This document shows, piece by piece, positions 23,515 to 35,860 of a stretch of 64,000 nucleotides of DNA. The position numbers and the translations under genes are program-made. The first letter of the stretch is position 1; every line of letters begins with the position of its first letter. The notes below the pieces were generated by a model. It was not told the DNA's origin. It did not search any database and saw only the letters and a program-made list of their open reading frames with translations. The stretch comes from Nageia nagi (taxonomy: Eukaryota > Pinophyta): positions 14,136,001-14,200,000 of the forward strand of contig JBITNC010000002.1 of the NCBI GenBank assembly GCA_050084985.1, in the 5' to 3' direction.

Positions 23515-24425
23515 TTGATGCATGAATGTTATAAAGAACAATATGTTGATGATCCTAATTTTCAAAGTATCTATCATAGATTAATTCATGGTAATGAAAA
23601 TAGAAATATTGAATTTCACATCCATGAGGGATTAATTTTTCATTTAGGAAAGCTTTATATTTTTAATGATGAGGGGAATGATCTTATTAGGGAAGCTCAC
23701 ACTTCTCATATTTTAGGATACTTAAGTGTTGAAAAAACTCTTGCTAATTTGCAAAGATATTATTATTGGCCTAAAATGGTAGATAATGTATCCAAGTACA
23801 TTAGAGGTTGTATGTTACGTAATGTTAGTAGACCCAGTAACATGAAGATTGGTCTCTACATGCCATTATTAGTTTTTACAAGACTATGGGAAAGCATTTC
23901 CATGGATTTTGCTGGAGGTTTTCTTATTTCCAAGAGAGGATATGATTATCTATGGTTGCAGATTGATTCAGTAAAATGTGTATTCTAATTCCATGCAAAA
24001 AGATTATGATAGGTTAAGAAGAAACTAATCTTTTATTTAGTTATGTATGGATCCATTTTGGTCCTTCTACTTCCATTATTTTTGATAGGGATTCTAGGTT
24101 TCTTAGAAAATTTTGAACTTCTTTGTGGGAAAGGATGGACATTAAGTTAAAGAGGAGCATGACTCTTCATCCATAGACAAATGAGAAAATTGAAGTGGTA
24201 AACAAGATAATGGTACATCTTTTACGATGTTATTGTGGTAAGCATCCTAATACTTGGGATGAACATTTGATTTATATTAAGCATGCATATAATTGGGCTC
24301 TACACTCTTCTACTAATAAATCTCCTTTTGAGACATATTTTGGTTATTTGCCAAAGTCACCTTTCTATATGGCTTTTGCTTCATCTAGTAATGGAGATGC
24401 TATTATTTATAAAGAGGAGGAGTGA
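23515..24425 (+). pseudogene. G3 integrase
   Basis: Inserts the cDNA into the genome. The HHCC module reads AHTSHILGYLSVEKTLANLQ, RYYYWPKMVDNVSKYIRGC then MLRNVSRPSN; the second cysteine is arginine. The catalytic core begins with WESISMDFAGGFLISKRGYD (first Asp), is interrupted after 23988, resumes with IFDRDSRFL (second Asp) near 24079, and ends with the catalytic Glu in EVVNKIMVHLLRCYCGKHPN. The segment 24195-24425 is open. Confidence 0.88.
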
Positions 24426-25008
24426 GCTATGAATTTTATTGAGAGAATATAGTTGATTCATCAAAAGGTACACAAATAATTAGACAAGAGTCATGCTAAG
24501 TACAAGGAGAGGCATGTTCGTCATAGAGTGGATCACAAGTTTCAAGTTAGGAATCAAGTATGGCTTCATCTTAGTAAGGAGAAGAAACATAGTATGGGGA
24601 AGAAGTTGAAATTGATAAGATATGGCCCATTCAATATTATTACATAAGTTAGTGATAATGCATTCTGGTTAGACCTTCCACCTTATATGCAAATTTCTTC
24701 TATTATGAATGTTGAGAATTTGAAGTTGTACGAACCAAATTTGGTTGTAGAAGATGTAGGGATTATGTTACTAACAATTGATGATTTATCCCTTGAGAAC
24801 ATAAGTGTTTTGTTTGGATACAATATTAGAGAAGAACAAAAGATCATCTCACAATGGTAAACATGAGGAGTGGCATGTTTGAAGGGCCAACACCCATATA
24901 AGGCAAAGTGGTTTGTAGTTGATCGGGTAAGGGAGCTCTTCCCTCACCTCATTCCAACATCCTAAATACTTTTGGAATCAAAAGCTCTCTCTCAATGGGG
25001 AGGAATGA
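24426..25008 (+). pseudogene. G3 integrase C-terminus and chromodomain-like tail
   Basis: The frame gives KKLKLIRYGPFNIITXVSDN, the GPF/Y module that follows chromovirus integrases. Later VDRVRELFPHLIPTS ends near 24960, the place and type of ending found in plant chromoviruses, where a chromodomain directs insertion to heterochromatin. The hallmark aromatic residues cannot be assigned confidently. Confidence 0.6.
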
Positions 25009-25015
25009 TCCAAAA

Positions 25016-26212
25016 TTTGGATCCTCTTTATATTCAATATGCTTAAGTTTATGGCATTCAGTTTGCCTCCAATTTCATGACATATTTTTTGATTGAGAAT
25101 TTGATTCCATATGTGTGAGATATGTGGTTTCAAAGTTTGTGTATTTTTAATTAAATACCAAAAGTAAAAAATATATATAAAATCAAATATTTTAAAAAAT
25201 ATATATATTATAAGCTCAAATGGGTAGTAAGCATGGTAAGGGGTGGACCACTAAGTAATTGATATGCAGGGGAAAATATGTCATGTTGGAGTTGCTTGAC
25301 GTGGTGTAGTAGATAGAGCCACTAAGGTTAGTGGAGATTGTAGCTAACATGGGGCAGCCTAGGTGGAAAAGACCACCAACCAAAGGAGTCATATGGAGAT
25401 GCTGATAGTGTTGTATGGAGGAGCCCATTTTCTAGCCTTCAAGATTGACCTGCTTAACACACCTATGTTCTACCTTATCTACCTACTACTTATAGCCCTA
25501 AGTCACCCGTTTGGAGATTTATGGACCACATAGTGTTGGTTATGGTATTTCCAAGTGGCATTTTAGGATTATATCTTCCCTATTATTTTATTTTTGAATA
25601 TTTACAAGTGTGTAAGGCTATTTAATATTTTCCTATTGGTGGATAAATTTATTAGCATACCTATCAATATTGTGTTTCTAGAGAGTGAGTTTGTTTATGT
25701 TCAAAAGCCAATTTTGGTAGATTAGCTCAACCATTTGAGCCCAAATTTGAATTGCACCTAGATGGGAATATTGGGTATTAAAAATAGGGTTTTATGTTAT
25801 TTTCTTATTTTAAAATACTCCAAATTTGATCCTATCTTTATTTTATAAAAAGAGGCAATTTGGAGGTGTTTGGGAATAAGGATTATAGAGAGTTAAAGAG
25901 CAGTTTTATGTGTGTTTCAGAATAATGGTATTTTTATGAATGTGAGAAGAGGTGCTAAAGGATTTTGGAGGTTATTTTACATCATTTCACCCAATGATTA
26001 AAGAGATCTTATATTGTTGGATGTAACCCACATCGAGTGAACCAAGGTAGTTGATTTGTCTCTATGTGGTATGATTTGTGTTTCTTCTTTGGTTTTGCAC
26101 ATGGTTCCAATTTTTAATTCTCTAAATCTTCTAGTTGTAAGTAATTTTATTAAGTGTGAATTGATCTCAAGAAGGATTAAAGTTTAAAATTAATCTTTTA
26201 AATTATGGATGA
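25016..26212 (+). repeat. G3 3' LTR
   Basis: Begins TGATCCAAAATTTGGATC right after atggggaggaa (polypurine tract) and ends ...ATTATGGATGA. A TATA-like tataaaaag lies at about 25844. Alignment with the 5' LTR exposes the solo-LTR insertion and the AT-run expansion in the other copy. Confidence 0.88.
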
Positions 26213-27092
26213 GAAACCTAGCATTATGACCCATAAAATTGATTAGACAAAATTTTATATCCAATGGTAAAGGTTCGAGAAAATTTCAAGATGGAAAAAG
26301 GGTCAAAAGTTAGATCAAAGCAAAAGATTTCTAGAGGTCTTAAGCAAGATTGCAAAAAAATAGGTTTTGCATTTTATGATTTTTGAGTGTATTCTACCAA
26401 TAAAGTATGGAAAAATACATTTGGTTGGAAAGGTATTGATACCAACTATCCAACAAAAAAGGAATCACACAAAATGAAGATCTATAATGGAATTTCTAGC
26501 TCCCGAAAGCAAATTGATCTAAAATAAGGTAATTTAACATAATCATAAAAATATCAAAGACTATTTATCAAAATGGAAATCTAATAGATACTTTTATAGC
26601 TAAAATAACCTTAAATATATAAATGCCACCTTAGAATAAAGATATAATAATTTTATGAATATCTACAAGTTTTTTCTCATGCATACAAGATTTGAAAAGA
26701 GAAAACAAACAACACAATCATGCAGTATTAAAGAGCAAATATGAATGCTTTATATTCTAGCAAAAAATTGGCAGCATAACATTACATCAAAAGAACTACT
26801 TAGAATGGGAAATGAAGTCCCTATTTATACAAGAAGAAAGTGGAGTGCTAAAGACTTCACAAGAATTGATGGATTATAGATCCACTCAAAGAAGCCAACA
26901 AAAACATAAAAGGGGCACCCAAAAATTTAGAGAGAGGTAAGGGCATCCATGATGGAGTACAAAATCAGATCTATCTCAATCTAAGGATAAGATCTTTAAG
27001 CATTTAATGCTCAATAATATTCTTCCAAAATAATAAATTTAGTAGGTATATGGTACATGGGTAGTAGCCATTAGAATTCAAAACATGAAACA
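26213..27092 (-). repeat. W: 3' LTR of a minus-strand copia element (left end uncertain)
   Basis: On the minus strand an RNase H tail is followed by purine-rich GGTGGAGAATGAAGGAATT and then TGTTTCATGTTTTG, the expected start of a 3' LTR at 27092. A minus-strand TATA-like GTATAAATAGGG lies at 26821-26830. The partner LTR is beyond the right edge of the window, so the left end is set at the G3 boundary only for convenience. Confidence 0.5.
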
Positions 27093-27264
27093 TTAAATTC
27101 CTTCATTCTCCACCTTAATGTGAATGGGTTGAATTTCAAGCTAATTTTGGAGACTAAGGAATCAATCCTTGGGTACAACCTTGGTGAAAATATCTACATG
27201 TTGATCTTTAGACTTCTAAATGTGAATTCAATGAATTCATCAATCACTAAGTATCACATAAAAT
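27093..27264 (-). pseudogene. W: copia RNase H tail (continues from 62256)
   Basis: The minus strand reads KSKDQHVDIFTKVVPKD, the conserved end of copia RNase H (usual TKDQ.ADIFTK.L), with YHFM*YLVIDEFIE just upstream. The preceding residues, KHIDI*, are found on the minus strand at 62256-62290. The site is one copia RNase H (KHIEIxYHFIRD) split by insertion of V. Confidence 0.8.
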
Positions 27265-27269
27265 GATAT
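27265..27269. other. V target-site duplication, left copy
   Basis: GATAT here corresponds to AATAT at 62251-62255. Joining the two flanks at one copy restores a continuous copia RNase H sequence, so the single mismatch is best read as a later G-to-A change. Confidence 0.75.
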
Positions 27270-28026
27270 TATAAACCTCAAATTATGCAATTATGAATAA
27301 ACATAATTAAATAAATGATCTACAATATACAATTGAATATACAATAGACACTATATCAAATCATAAGATATATACATGAAAAGCATGCATCTAATATGAA
27401 GTATGTGTACAATCCTTAAAAGTAGATAGCAATGAACCTTTGGAAGATTGGGATTAGAATCAAGATGATTTCACAATAGATCTTTGCAAGAGTGAAGCAA
27501 TGAGTCAACCACTGAAACCTAAAACTCCCAATCTAGATAATACACATTATTAATGACATAGAAGAAGAAAGCTATTGATAGTATAGAAGTATAACATTGC
27601 TGAATGCATGGATGAAAATGATTCATGTTTTATGTAAGATACAAAAAGTTTAGAGCTCATAGTATAACAAATTCTCAATATAAGTGGCATCTAGAGATAC
27701 TGTTATAGTTGAAAACCACCTATTAGAGTTCTTTATCATATCAAAAGAGTTCTGATCTATGGAAATCAACCTATTCTACTTGGATTTATAGCCTATAAAG
27801 GACATCGAGAGGAATGATTTTGACCTTTACCAATAATGATAATCTTTACTATATTCAAGATAACTTAAAATATCAACCATGGTAAATGATATTACATTGG
27901 TCTTAGCACATGGTATTACATTGTAATATTAACTTTATCTTGATTTATGTATTATTTCCACTAATAACTTAAGAATTCTAAATATGATTTATTAAAAAAA
28001 TGATAAGTCATTTTTAGACATCTATA
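27270..28026 (-). repeat. V 3' LTR
   Basis: About 757 bases, collinear with 61519-62250 and 18836-19567. Terminal TG/CA have become TA/TA (plus-strand start TATAAACC against TGTAGGCC; end CATCTATA against CATCTACA), all by transitions. Confidence 0.88.
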
Positions 28027-28045
28027 TTTTGCCCCTCTTTGGATA
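28027..28045 (-). promoter_or_regulatory. V polypurine tract
   Basis: The minus strand reads ATCCAAAGAGGGGCAAAA directly before the 3' LTR. A purine run at this place primes plus-strand DNA synthesis and fixes the orientation of V. Confidence 0.8.
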
Positions 28046-30160
28046 TGAAATGAAATGCATTAAAATTGCATAATCCAAAGAAGTTTAGAGAAGAGAAGAA
28101 AAATTTTAATAATAAATCAAACTTCCCTATTTTGATCGATATGGAGAGTATGGTATGTTGTTTGCCCCCTTTTGGTCTTGCTTACCCCTTGCTCATTCTA
28201 TGTTGGGTAAGCAAGCCAAAATCAGAGTCCTTATATGAGGTGAGAAGTCTATGCCAATCCTACTCACCCAAAAAATACCTGAAGAACAAATCAGCATAAT
28301 ACCCACATATATTGCATCCCATCAAGAATAATCAATTGAAAGAGCAAAGATGAAATTAATATGATATATGTTGTGTCACTATCTCTGATGTGAATCATAG
28401 TGTTATAAACCATGAAACATATACTACTGCGATGAAAACCATAGTCTATGAAGAGCAAGCACATGAGGTCTTTTTTGATGCCTCAAGCTTATAATATCCA
28501 TGATTATCAAGCTGATGAGAACTTTTAATGACTCAAGCTTGGAATAACCTATGAAAAATGAGAGATTTTCTCATGGAATGATATTGGCCTTGAAAATAAT
28601 TATCAGTAGAATAATGAATAATAGTATTCAATTTCCTTGCATATCAATATTTCAATTTGCATGAATTTTTGAAGTGATCCCATGCCGCTAGCAGCATGGT
28701 ATGCTTAAAATTTTGCAATAATTTCTTCTACAAATTTGATCATTAACATTATATCATTGCATATTCATGAAATAATCACATTATTAAGCAAATATTCAAA
28801 GAAATTTCAACATGTCCCAATTGCAAAAGATTTATGTTGAACACACACCTATGGCAACATGGATTTAGATATATAAGATGCAAAAATTTGAAATATATTT
28901 GATTAACACTTAGCCATAACATTTTGCATCATGTGAGAAAGGAAATGATATTAATAGATATTAGAAAATTTTCAAAATAGTCAAGGAACCAACAATATTT
29001 GACCACATATTCAATTTTCCTAAGCCATAACCATCAAATTGAAATACCAATCTTTTTGAGCTATGAATAACATGTAATGACAATTAGTATTTGAAAGAAC
29101 ACATAATTTTGCCTTTTGCATGTCATTGACAATGTGTTAATGGATGAATGGATTTTCATAAAAAAATAGCATATCCAATTATCATTGAAATAAGAATTTT
29201 TAGGTATATAGCATTAAAAAATCATACATATAAAAAAATAAAAAAATATTTTCACATATATTTAATTAAATTGGATTTGAATAATTAAAATTATTCATTT
29301 GCATTCATCTAATATTCATGAGATTTCATTAATCTGATCTATAACAGTAAAAATTAAAGTAGTGCATGTAGAATGTTTCTAATTATACATAAAGCACACC
29401 ATTAATAGCATCCTATTAATACAAATAAAACTAAAAAATTAAATATAACCAATTTCCAATCCAATATGCAATGTAAACTAAGAAAGTAAACAATCTTACC
29501 ATTTGTAATCATCAAGCACTAGATTGTTATCCAATTTGTCGAAACACATGCCATTAGCAGCATGCAAACAACAAAATTAGTTTTTCAAAAAGAAACAAAA
29601 ACCTTTTCAAATATTTTAGAGTATTTTCCACATATGAAATAATGAAAATAGGCAATGCAAAATAAATATGAATATGCCCTAGGGTTAGGAGAGAGAAAGG
29701 GGGAATAAAAGGTAATAAGGTTGAACTTTATCCACATTTGTATTGTCATTTTCTCATTGTTGAGTTGCTCTAGCAATTTTTGGTGGATTTGCCTCCTTAT
29801 TTGTGCTTGTTTACCATGTTGACCAGCATTGTTGTCCTAGGTTGGAGTCATCAATTCCTATTCATGGGTTTCTCTTAGCCATGTGACTTACCTTCTTAGC
29901 TCATGATGGCCAACGATGGATGGCACAAGCTAGGGAGAGCCTTAACTAGGCATAAAGCTACATCACTAAGAACATTCAAACTCTTCCTTTTAAGAATGTG
30001 GTATGCACATGTATTTTGATGATTTTTCTTCATTTTGGTTCCAATTTTTTCCTTGCATGTTAGTCACATTTGTTCTTTGCAACTTAAGGTTTAAGCTTAG
30101 ATTAATTTTATATACTTATTAATGTTCAATTTAAATTTAATTTCCCTTACTTTCTTCTTG
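28046..30160. other. V 3' interior, no gene recognised
   Basis: AT-rich DNA with many imperfect 'aatatgaat' and 'catgcatg' words. None of the minus-strand frames resembles protease, RT, RNase H or integrase, although pol would be expected in this direction if V were complete. Confidence 0.5.
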
Positions 30161-30239
30161 CTAGATCACAAGATCTTGATTCGAGATGGGCCTATGTCCA
30201 TAGCAGCTTTAGAGAAGGCACAGTCCTGACAATGGACCA

Positions 30240-30624
30240 ACCATGAGGATGATACCCTCTCACAATGCAGATTGGGTGATTTAGCCATCATGGGACATAT
30301 ATAGTAGGTTTTTCCCCTATTGATAGCATTGATAGAGTGATGAGACCCTAATTGCAATACTTTTCACCTACCCTTAGGTGAAATGACTATGACATTACAT
30401 GATTTCTATAGGATATGGGGGATACTCATCTGAGGTTAGCTTATCACCAAGTCAAGGTGGTGGATAATAAGGTGAGAGAGAAGTTGGCATTATGGCTTAC
30501 TAGGGATGAGGATCATGATTGGGAGCACAAGGCTTTCTTATTAGCTAAGGTAAGCAAGTTTGCTCTATTACGGGGGAACTTGAGGTTGTATATTACCTCT
30601 ATTGTCTCTACCTACCTATGTTAA
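30240..30624 (+). pseudogene. PMD (plant mobile domain, aminotransferase-like) N-terminal part, cut by X
   Basis: PMD proteins (PF10536 type, including MAIL1/MAIN relatives) occur both as host nuclear proteins and in transposons. One plus-strand frame reads DPNCNTFHLPLGEMTMTLHD then FYRIWGILI, the hallmark N-terminal 'TFHLPxGEMTxTLxD' motif, with the region 30415-30624 following in another frame. The last codons (LRLYITSIVSTYLC then TAA) run into the X insertion at 30625. After one GTTAA copy is removed, the frame continues at 54986 with DKSTSSFPLGMLWLV. Confidence 0.8.
30620..30624. other. X target-site duplication, left copy
   Basis: GTTAA, repeated exactly at 54981-54985 on the far side of X. 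Confidence 0.88.
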
Positions 30625-31105
30625 TGTTGGAATGTATAATGCATTATTGTAAAGGTTTGTATTAAATATTCTATGTAAGTTCACTAATAATTAAGGGTAT
30701 CATTTGATACCTTAAGTATTTAAGTGAATATGATAATGTAACTTGTCCTACACTCCATGTCATGAGCATGCCCTTTAGGTAAAAGGATGTGCATGTCATG
30801 CTTTTGTAAATTGGATAAAAAAGTGATCCAAAGAAGGATTTTGGCCTATAAATAGAAGGCTCCCTCTTTGTGATTACACACCAATTTGTGAAGTAAAGTT
30901 ATGCTATAGGATAGAAGTGTAGAAAATGAGATTAGGAGGATTGTAAGAGTTCATATTTGTTAAGAAGAGAGATCTAGTTAGTGGATGTACTCTTAGTTGG
31001 AGGAACCACTTACATCTTGTGTTATCATTGTGAGATTATGTGAATTGAGAGCTTTCATGTGATCTTGGTTGTTTAAGAATTATCTTGTTAATGTTAGTTC
31101 CTTCA
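30625..31105 (+). repeat. X 5' LTR
   Basis: TGTTGGAATG...TTCCTTCA, 481 bases. It contains a short hairpin (ggtatcatttgatacc) near its start and a TATA-like tataaatag at 30847. A tRNA-iMet primer site follows. Confidence 0.9.
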
Positions 31106-31108
31106 ATT

Positions 31109-31120
31109 TGGTATCAGAGC
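31109..31120 (+). promoter_or_regulatory. X primer binding site
   Basis: TGGTATCAGAGC, an exact match to the usual plant initiator tRNA-Met primer site, three bases after the LTR. Confidence 0.92.
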
Positions 31121-33740
31121 ATCTTGGAAGCTCCTCTTCACATCCTTGGTGTGGAAGCTCTTCTTCTTAGTGTGGAAGATCGTCTTCTACAACTTAGTGA
31201 TCTTCATTTCTCATCTCATCATTTCATTATTGAGGTAAGACTAAGAGAAGGTATAACCTTCTTCATTTAATCTCTTTATTTATTTTTGGTTTATTTTACT
31301 AATAACACTAACACATCTTGAATTATGTGTTAGCCTTTTTTTATTGTTTATAAAATATGGCTAATGCTTTTTATTAACCTCTAGTGAGCATGTTGTTATT
31401 TTTTTTAAAGGGAGGTTAGTATATAGAAATAGTAATATTATAAGACATTTATTAAAAAGGGTGTATCTTTAAAAAAAAATTAAATTAAATGATGAGAAGT
31501 TTGTTCTTTCACAAAATTTGATGAGAGCAATACCTTTTTTTTTGCTATAAAATAGCTATTATAAGCTTTGTAATTAAAATATGCTATTTGCAATTAAAAA
31601 AAAAGTTGTAAAAGTAATATTTTTTATTCAAATCTGATAAAAAAAATTTATAATATCATTTTTTTATATACATAATATTTATTATAGAATAATAATATGT
31701 GAATAATATTCTTGTAATGGTTTGAAGCGGTGGCGGTAGAGATGGTAGTGGTTTGAAGTGGCCTCCTCTACTCCATTGTGGCCCTTTGCTCCACCATGGT
31801 GCCCCCCTCTCCTCCATCACCCTCTAAACACTACATCCCCCCACCATAACCTCCTCTACTCTACTGCATCAACCCCCCCTACCTATTGTAGATGCTCCAT
31901 GTGCTACCTTGCCCATGGCCTCCTGCTCCACCCATCACTAATTAGCCTGTGGCCTCCTACTCCTCTGCCCAACCTTCTAAAGACTCTAAGCTACTACCTC
32001 ACTCATGGCCTCCTATTCTAACTATCATCACCTCACCTACGACCTCCCTCTCCATCCACTCCTCTGCCTAGTTTGGCCACCTCTCCTCCACTCGTCGATT
32101 GTGGTCTTCCAAACTTGTCATCTCCCAACCTTACCGATCAGAGAGTCCTCACTCCAATTTTTTTTCCTACATAATCTCAATTTTTTTGTTATTAAAAAAA
32201 TTTTCTCACTCTCTATTTTTTTTCAAACATAGTTGTTGAGCATTTAATTTTTTACCAAGGGAGGGGTGGCTGACTTTTTATGTCCTTGTTTAATTACTTG
32301 CAAGCTCTCAAGAAGCAAATATATATATATATTTTTATAGGCATTTAATATTTTTTGGTTGCTTACAAGTCATTTGTTCCTATTAAATGCACTTACAAGT
32401 ACTTATACTCCAACTTTAAAGCATTTTCATGATGAATATAATACTTTAAAGTAAGTAGATACATCATTACTCTTAAATGCTATCCAATTTTTTTAGAAAA
32501 ATGTGACAAATAAAGTTAATTCTTTAGGAATATATATTTTTTATTTACCTTAAATACTTCTAAGTATGGAAATTTACTTAGGCAAAATGATAAATATTAG
32601 TGTAAAATTGACACTTTAAGGAATTTTTTTTGCCTAAGTATTTTTTAATGATTTCATGTTTCCTAAAAGGGAAACCTATGCTATTTTTTAAGTAAACAAA
32701 GGAAATTTTTTTACTTAAAATATAAATGCATACTTAAAAGACAATTTTTTTTGTATACAAGTTTTAGGGATAAAACTTTAAGTAAAAAGGGGGAATTTGT
32801 GTAAATTTTTATTTAAAACTTTATCTAGATTTTGCATGCTAAATGTTTTTAATGCATGCCTCTTAATCTTGTGTAGGAATAAAGCATGCTTAGTACTTAA
32901 AACTTTTTATGCTAAATAATGCATTTTTTTAAATTAATTTTTTAAGTTAAATAATGCATTTTTTTTTAAGATAAATGATGCATGCTTATTACTTAAATTT
33001 TTTAAGTTATGGAATAATGCATGCTTACTTAATTTTTTTTAAGTTATGGAATAATGCATGCTTACTTAATTTTTTAAGTTATGGATTGATGCATGCAAAG
33101 TATCTTCTTATGCAAAGTTAATATACTTGTGCAAATTATTATGGACCTATGTAAAGATCTCCTTTAGAAGTTGGTAAACAAAACCCACTGGACACTTAGG
33201 TTTCAAAATTTTGAATGGATGATGTTTTACTTATGCTCTCTTATATTATGTTTTGCACTTTAATTTATTTCCTTATGCAATCAAAAATGTAAATATTGAA
33301 ATGAGCACCCCCCCTAAAATGAATACATATGCATTTACATTTTGCAACATGACTTGTTTAGGGAGCCATGATGTGAGGATAGGTGGATTAGAGCCTTCAA
33401 GTTCAATGATCTAAGTGGTGAAAAGTTCATACTTCTTAATTTCCCCTAAGTCCTCTATTGGTCTATACATAACTCTATTAGGTGGATAGGCATGTGTGTA
33501 GTGATACCACATGTCAGCATGTCTATTCAATGATTATCTTGATAACCTAGGAGAATAACTTGAAACCTAATCAAGATTAATAATTTGGCTGATCCAATAA
33601 ATGGTAAAACCTTGGAAAATAGTTAGTACTTCTCCTTGTAAAAATATATTTCTACCCAAGGGGAATTGGTTGAAGATTAGTAGGATATGGGATCCTCTTG
33701 TGTGGGCATATAGGTGAAGGCCTAATATTAAATAAGAAAA
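31121..33740 (+). other. X/Y leader region, 2.6 kb, with C-rich and ATGCATGC repeats
   Basis: Copia gag normally starts soon after the primer site, so this leader is unusually long. About 31740-32130 is C-rich and repeats 'gcctcct' and 'ctccac(c)c' words, with open frames that are low-complexity. About 32270-33100 is T-rich. No terminal repeats of an inserted element were identified, though an insertion is likely. Confidence 0.5.
32930..33098. repeat. Imperfect 35-37 bp tandem repeats with ATGCATGC
   Basis: Units begin 'aagttatgga' at 33004, 33041 and 33076, each followed by 'atgcatgc'; looser copies precede them. The core is a perfect palindrome identical to the RY-type element of seed promoters, probably by chance here. 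Confidence 0.75.
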
Positions 33741-33780
33741 TAAGCCTCAATAATGTCACTCTACATCTACAGTTCTTGAG

Positions 33781-34500
33781 ATGAGAAATGTGTTTGGGTA
33801 CATAGGTTATTGTTTGAATTATAAAATATTTGCACTTGTGAATCAAATCAAGCATATCTTTAGTGTTAAATGTAACATGTATTATTTACTTGAAGTCAAA
33901 GATGAAAATGTGGCTATCTACTTAAATAAAATAATTAACCTAAGGACCCATCTTATTGCTTGTGGATGCAATTGTATCAATGATGAGTTCATGGTCTTCA
34001 TCATTCTTCAAAGCCTTTCTTCAAAGTTTGGAAACTTTATGATAATTATGGAAACAAGGCTTGATGATGAAGAAGAAGTCTTCTCCCTTGAGAACCTTTC
34101 AATGCACCTATTGAAGCATGATAATACTTTTAATAATAAAATGATGGTTTCTTCTTCTAAAGATAATAACATTGCTCTTACAACAACCAAAACTCTTTTG
34201 AAGAAGTTCAACCATCAAAAGAAATCTTAACCTTCTTCCTTCAAAAGGTTTGAGAAAAGAGGCAATGGCTAAAACAACAGCAAAAATAATAGAAACAACA
34301 ACCACAGCAGTAAAAACAATAGCAACAACAACCACTTCAAGCAAAGAGATGGAAAAAGCAAAGCAAACATTTCTTATCTTAAGAAAAAATTTGATGGTAA
34401 CTATAACTATTATGGCATCCAAGGTCACAAAGAAGTTGATTGATTTAAAAAGAAAAGAAAATAAAAGTTCAAAGGTAATGGAAATGTAAAGAACTATAAA
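33781..34500 (+). pseudogene. Copia gag (UBN2 type) with zinc knuckle remnant
   Basis: The frame 33781-34230 (149 codons) contains YYLLEVKDENVAIYLNKIIN, LRTHLIACGCNCINDEFMVF and SLSSKFGNFMIIMETRLDDE, the core of copia gag. An asparagine-rich linker follows in another frame. The knuckle region YNYYGIQGHKEVD has lost its cysteines, one to a TGA. Confidence 0.85.
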
Positions 34501-34880
34501 GAAAAGGAAAATATTCATGCTAATTTTGCTATAGCACTCTACTCCATGTCTTGATCCTTTTCATCTGAATGGATTGTTCACTCTGGTTGCATTAATCATC
34601 TATTCTTTGAAAAAAAAAAGTTTGAGAACTTTCACAAGTATAAAAAGATGTAGTTGTGATAGGTGATAACTCTACCCTTGAAGTCTAAGGAATTGGGAGT
34701 GTGCTGATTCATAGAAAAGTTCTTGAAAATGTTCTCTATGTTCCTAAGTTAAAGATGAACCTTCTCTCCATGATCCAAGTTGCTAGAAAATGATACTTTT
34801 TTGAGTTCAACTCTCAATCCTAGTGCATTAAGAAAGGACTTACCACTTTGGTTAAAGGATCTATGAAAGATAATATCTAC
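34501..34880 (+). pseudogene. Copia protease
   Basis: SSEWIVHSGCINHLFFEKK at about 34566: the usual WIVDSGCTNHM, but the catalytic Asp codon is now His. The following 'GIGSVLIHRKVLENVLYVPK'-like segment leads into the pre-integrase region. From about 34680 the sequence is matched by the second pol copy beginning near 50848. Confidence 0.8.
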
Positions 34881-35860
34881 ATTATGGATCAAGTTTCATC
34901 AAAGATGTATCTTGCTTCTAGTGTGTGTTTTAAAGGTAATCTTTAGCACCATCATTTAGAGAACCTTAACCACAAGAGTATTCAAATCATGAAAGACCAA
35001 GAACTTATGGAAGGCTTGCCTTCAATTTCTCCTTCAATTAGTCTATGCAAGAAGTGCATTCTTAGTAAGATGCGTAGATAAAAGTTTGAAAAAGATAAGG
35101 TAACAAGAGCATATAAACCTCTTCAACTTGTGTATTTAGATTTGATGGGTCCATTTTAGACTAAGTCACTTAGAGGAGCATCTTACATCTTGACCTTCAT
35201 TGATGACTTTAGTAGGATGACCTTTGGGTATTTACTTGAGCATAGGGATCAAACCTTTGAGAGTTTTAAAGTTTTTAAGGCCTTTATTGATAATCAATCT
35301 AACCTTAAAATCAAGATGTTGAAAATAGGTAATGGGAAAAAATATAACAGTAATGAGTTTAATGACTATTGCATTAAATATGGAATCAAAAGGCAATTTA
35401 TGATTCCTTACACTCCTTAGCAGAACGATGTGGCTGAAAGAAAAAATAGAATAATTATGGAGATGGCTAGATACATGTTGGGTAATCTTCCTAAATTCTT
35501 ATGGGGTGAAGCTATGAGCACTGCTATTTACATCTTAAATATATGTCCCATAAAATCCATTTAGAGTAAAACTCCTTTTGAGGCATGGTTAGGAATAAAA
35601 CCTAACATTTCTCACCTTAAGGTGTTTGTTTGTGAAGCATTATCCTACATTATTTTCGAAAAAAGGAAGAAGTTGGATAAAAGAGCTAAAAAATACATCT
35701 TTATGGGTTATGATAGTCAACATAAAGGCTATAAGATCTACTCTCCATCCTATAAAGTAGTGTTCATTTCAAAGGATGTAAAGTTCAATGAACTTCCTAA
35801 AGAATTTACTCCTAAAGAGGATGTTGATGATCTAAAGGACTCTTCAATTGCACCTAGCTA
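34881..35860 (+). pseudogene. Copia integrase
   Basis: A GAG-pre-integrase zinc-binding part (NHKSIQIMKDQELMEGLP) is followed by the core: ASYILTFIDDFSRMTFGYLL with the first Asp. Then KIGNGKKYNSNEFNDYCIKY comes where RSDNGGEY is expected, so the second catalytic Asp is glycine. P*QNDVAERKNR follows, with a Gln to stop change next to the catalytic Glu. The C-terminal part (FMGYDSQHKGYKIYSPSY) is open over 35622-35861. It could not have been active in this state. Confidence 0.9.

Larger units (their letters stand above)
18403..26212 (+). mobile_element. G3: structurally complete Ty3/gypsy retrotransposon
   Basis: LTRs at 18403-20403 (interrupted) and 25016-26212 enclose 4.6 kb in the order gag, protease, RT, RNase H, integrase, chromodomain-like tail, which is the Ty3/gypsy order. 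A primer site lies at 20408 and a purine tract (atggggaggaa) precedes the 3' LTR. All coding parts are broken. Flanks are aaagc on the left and gaaacc on the right, not a convincing target duplication. The integrase and the FPHLIPTS-type ending point to the chromovirus branch. Confidence 0.9.

Noticed and set aside
18403-26212. Target-site duplication aaagc/aaacc for G3
   Set aside because: It needs an LTR end one base different from the one defined by the LTR pair and still has a mismatch.
30720-30760. Hairpin ggtatcatttgatacc as a terminator or regulatory element
   Set aside because: It is part of the copia LTR and recurs in all three LTR copies; no separate role can be supported.
31758-32232. 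Two C-rich open frames of 75-87 codons
   Set aside because: Low-complexity S/P/L-rich translations of a C-rich repeat block; no domain, and they lie in a copia leader.
33004-33098. ATGCATGC as seed-specific RY promoter elements
   Set aside because: No adjacent promoter or host gene; the palindrome recurs as part of a simple tandem repeat.
34008-34518. Minus-strand frames of 67 and 136 codons opposite the copia gag
   Set aside because: Shadows of the plus-strand gag and its asparagine-rich linker (AAC/AAT runs read as V/I on the other strand).
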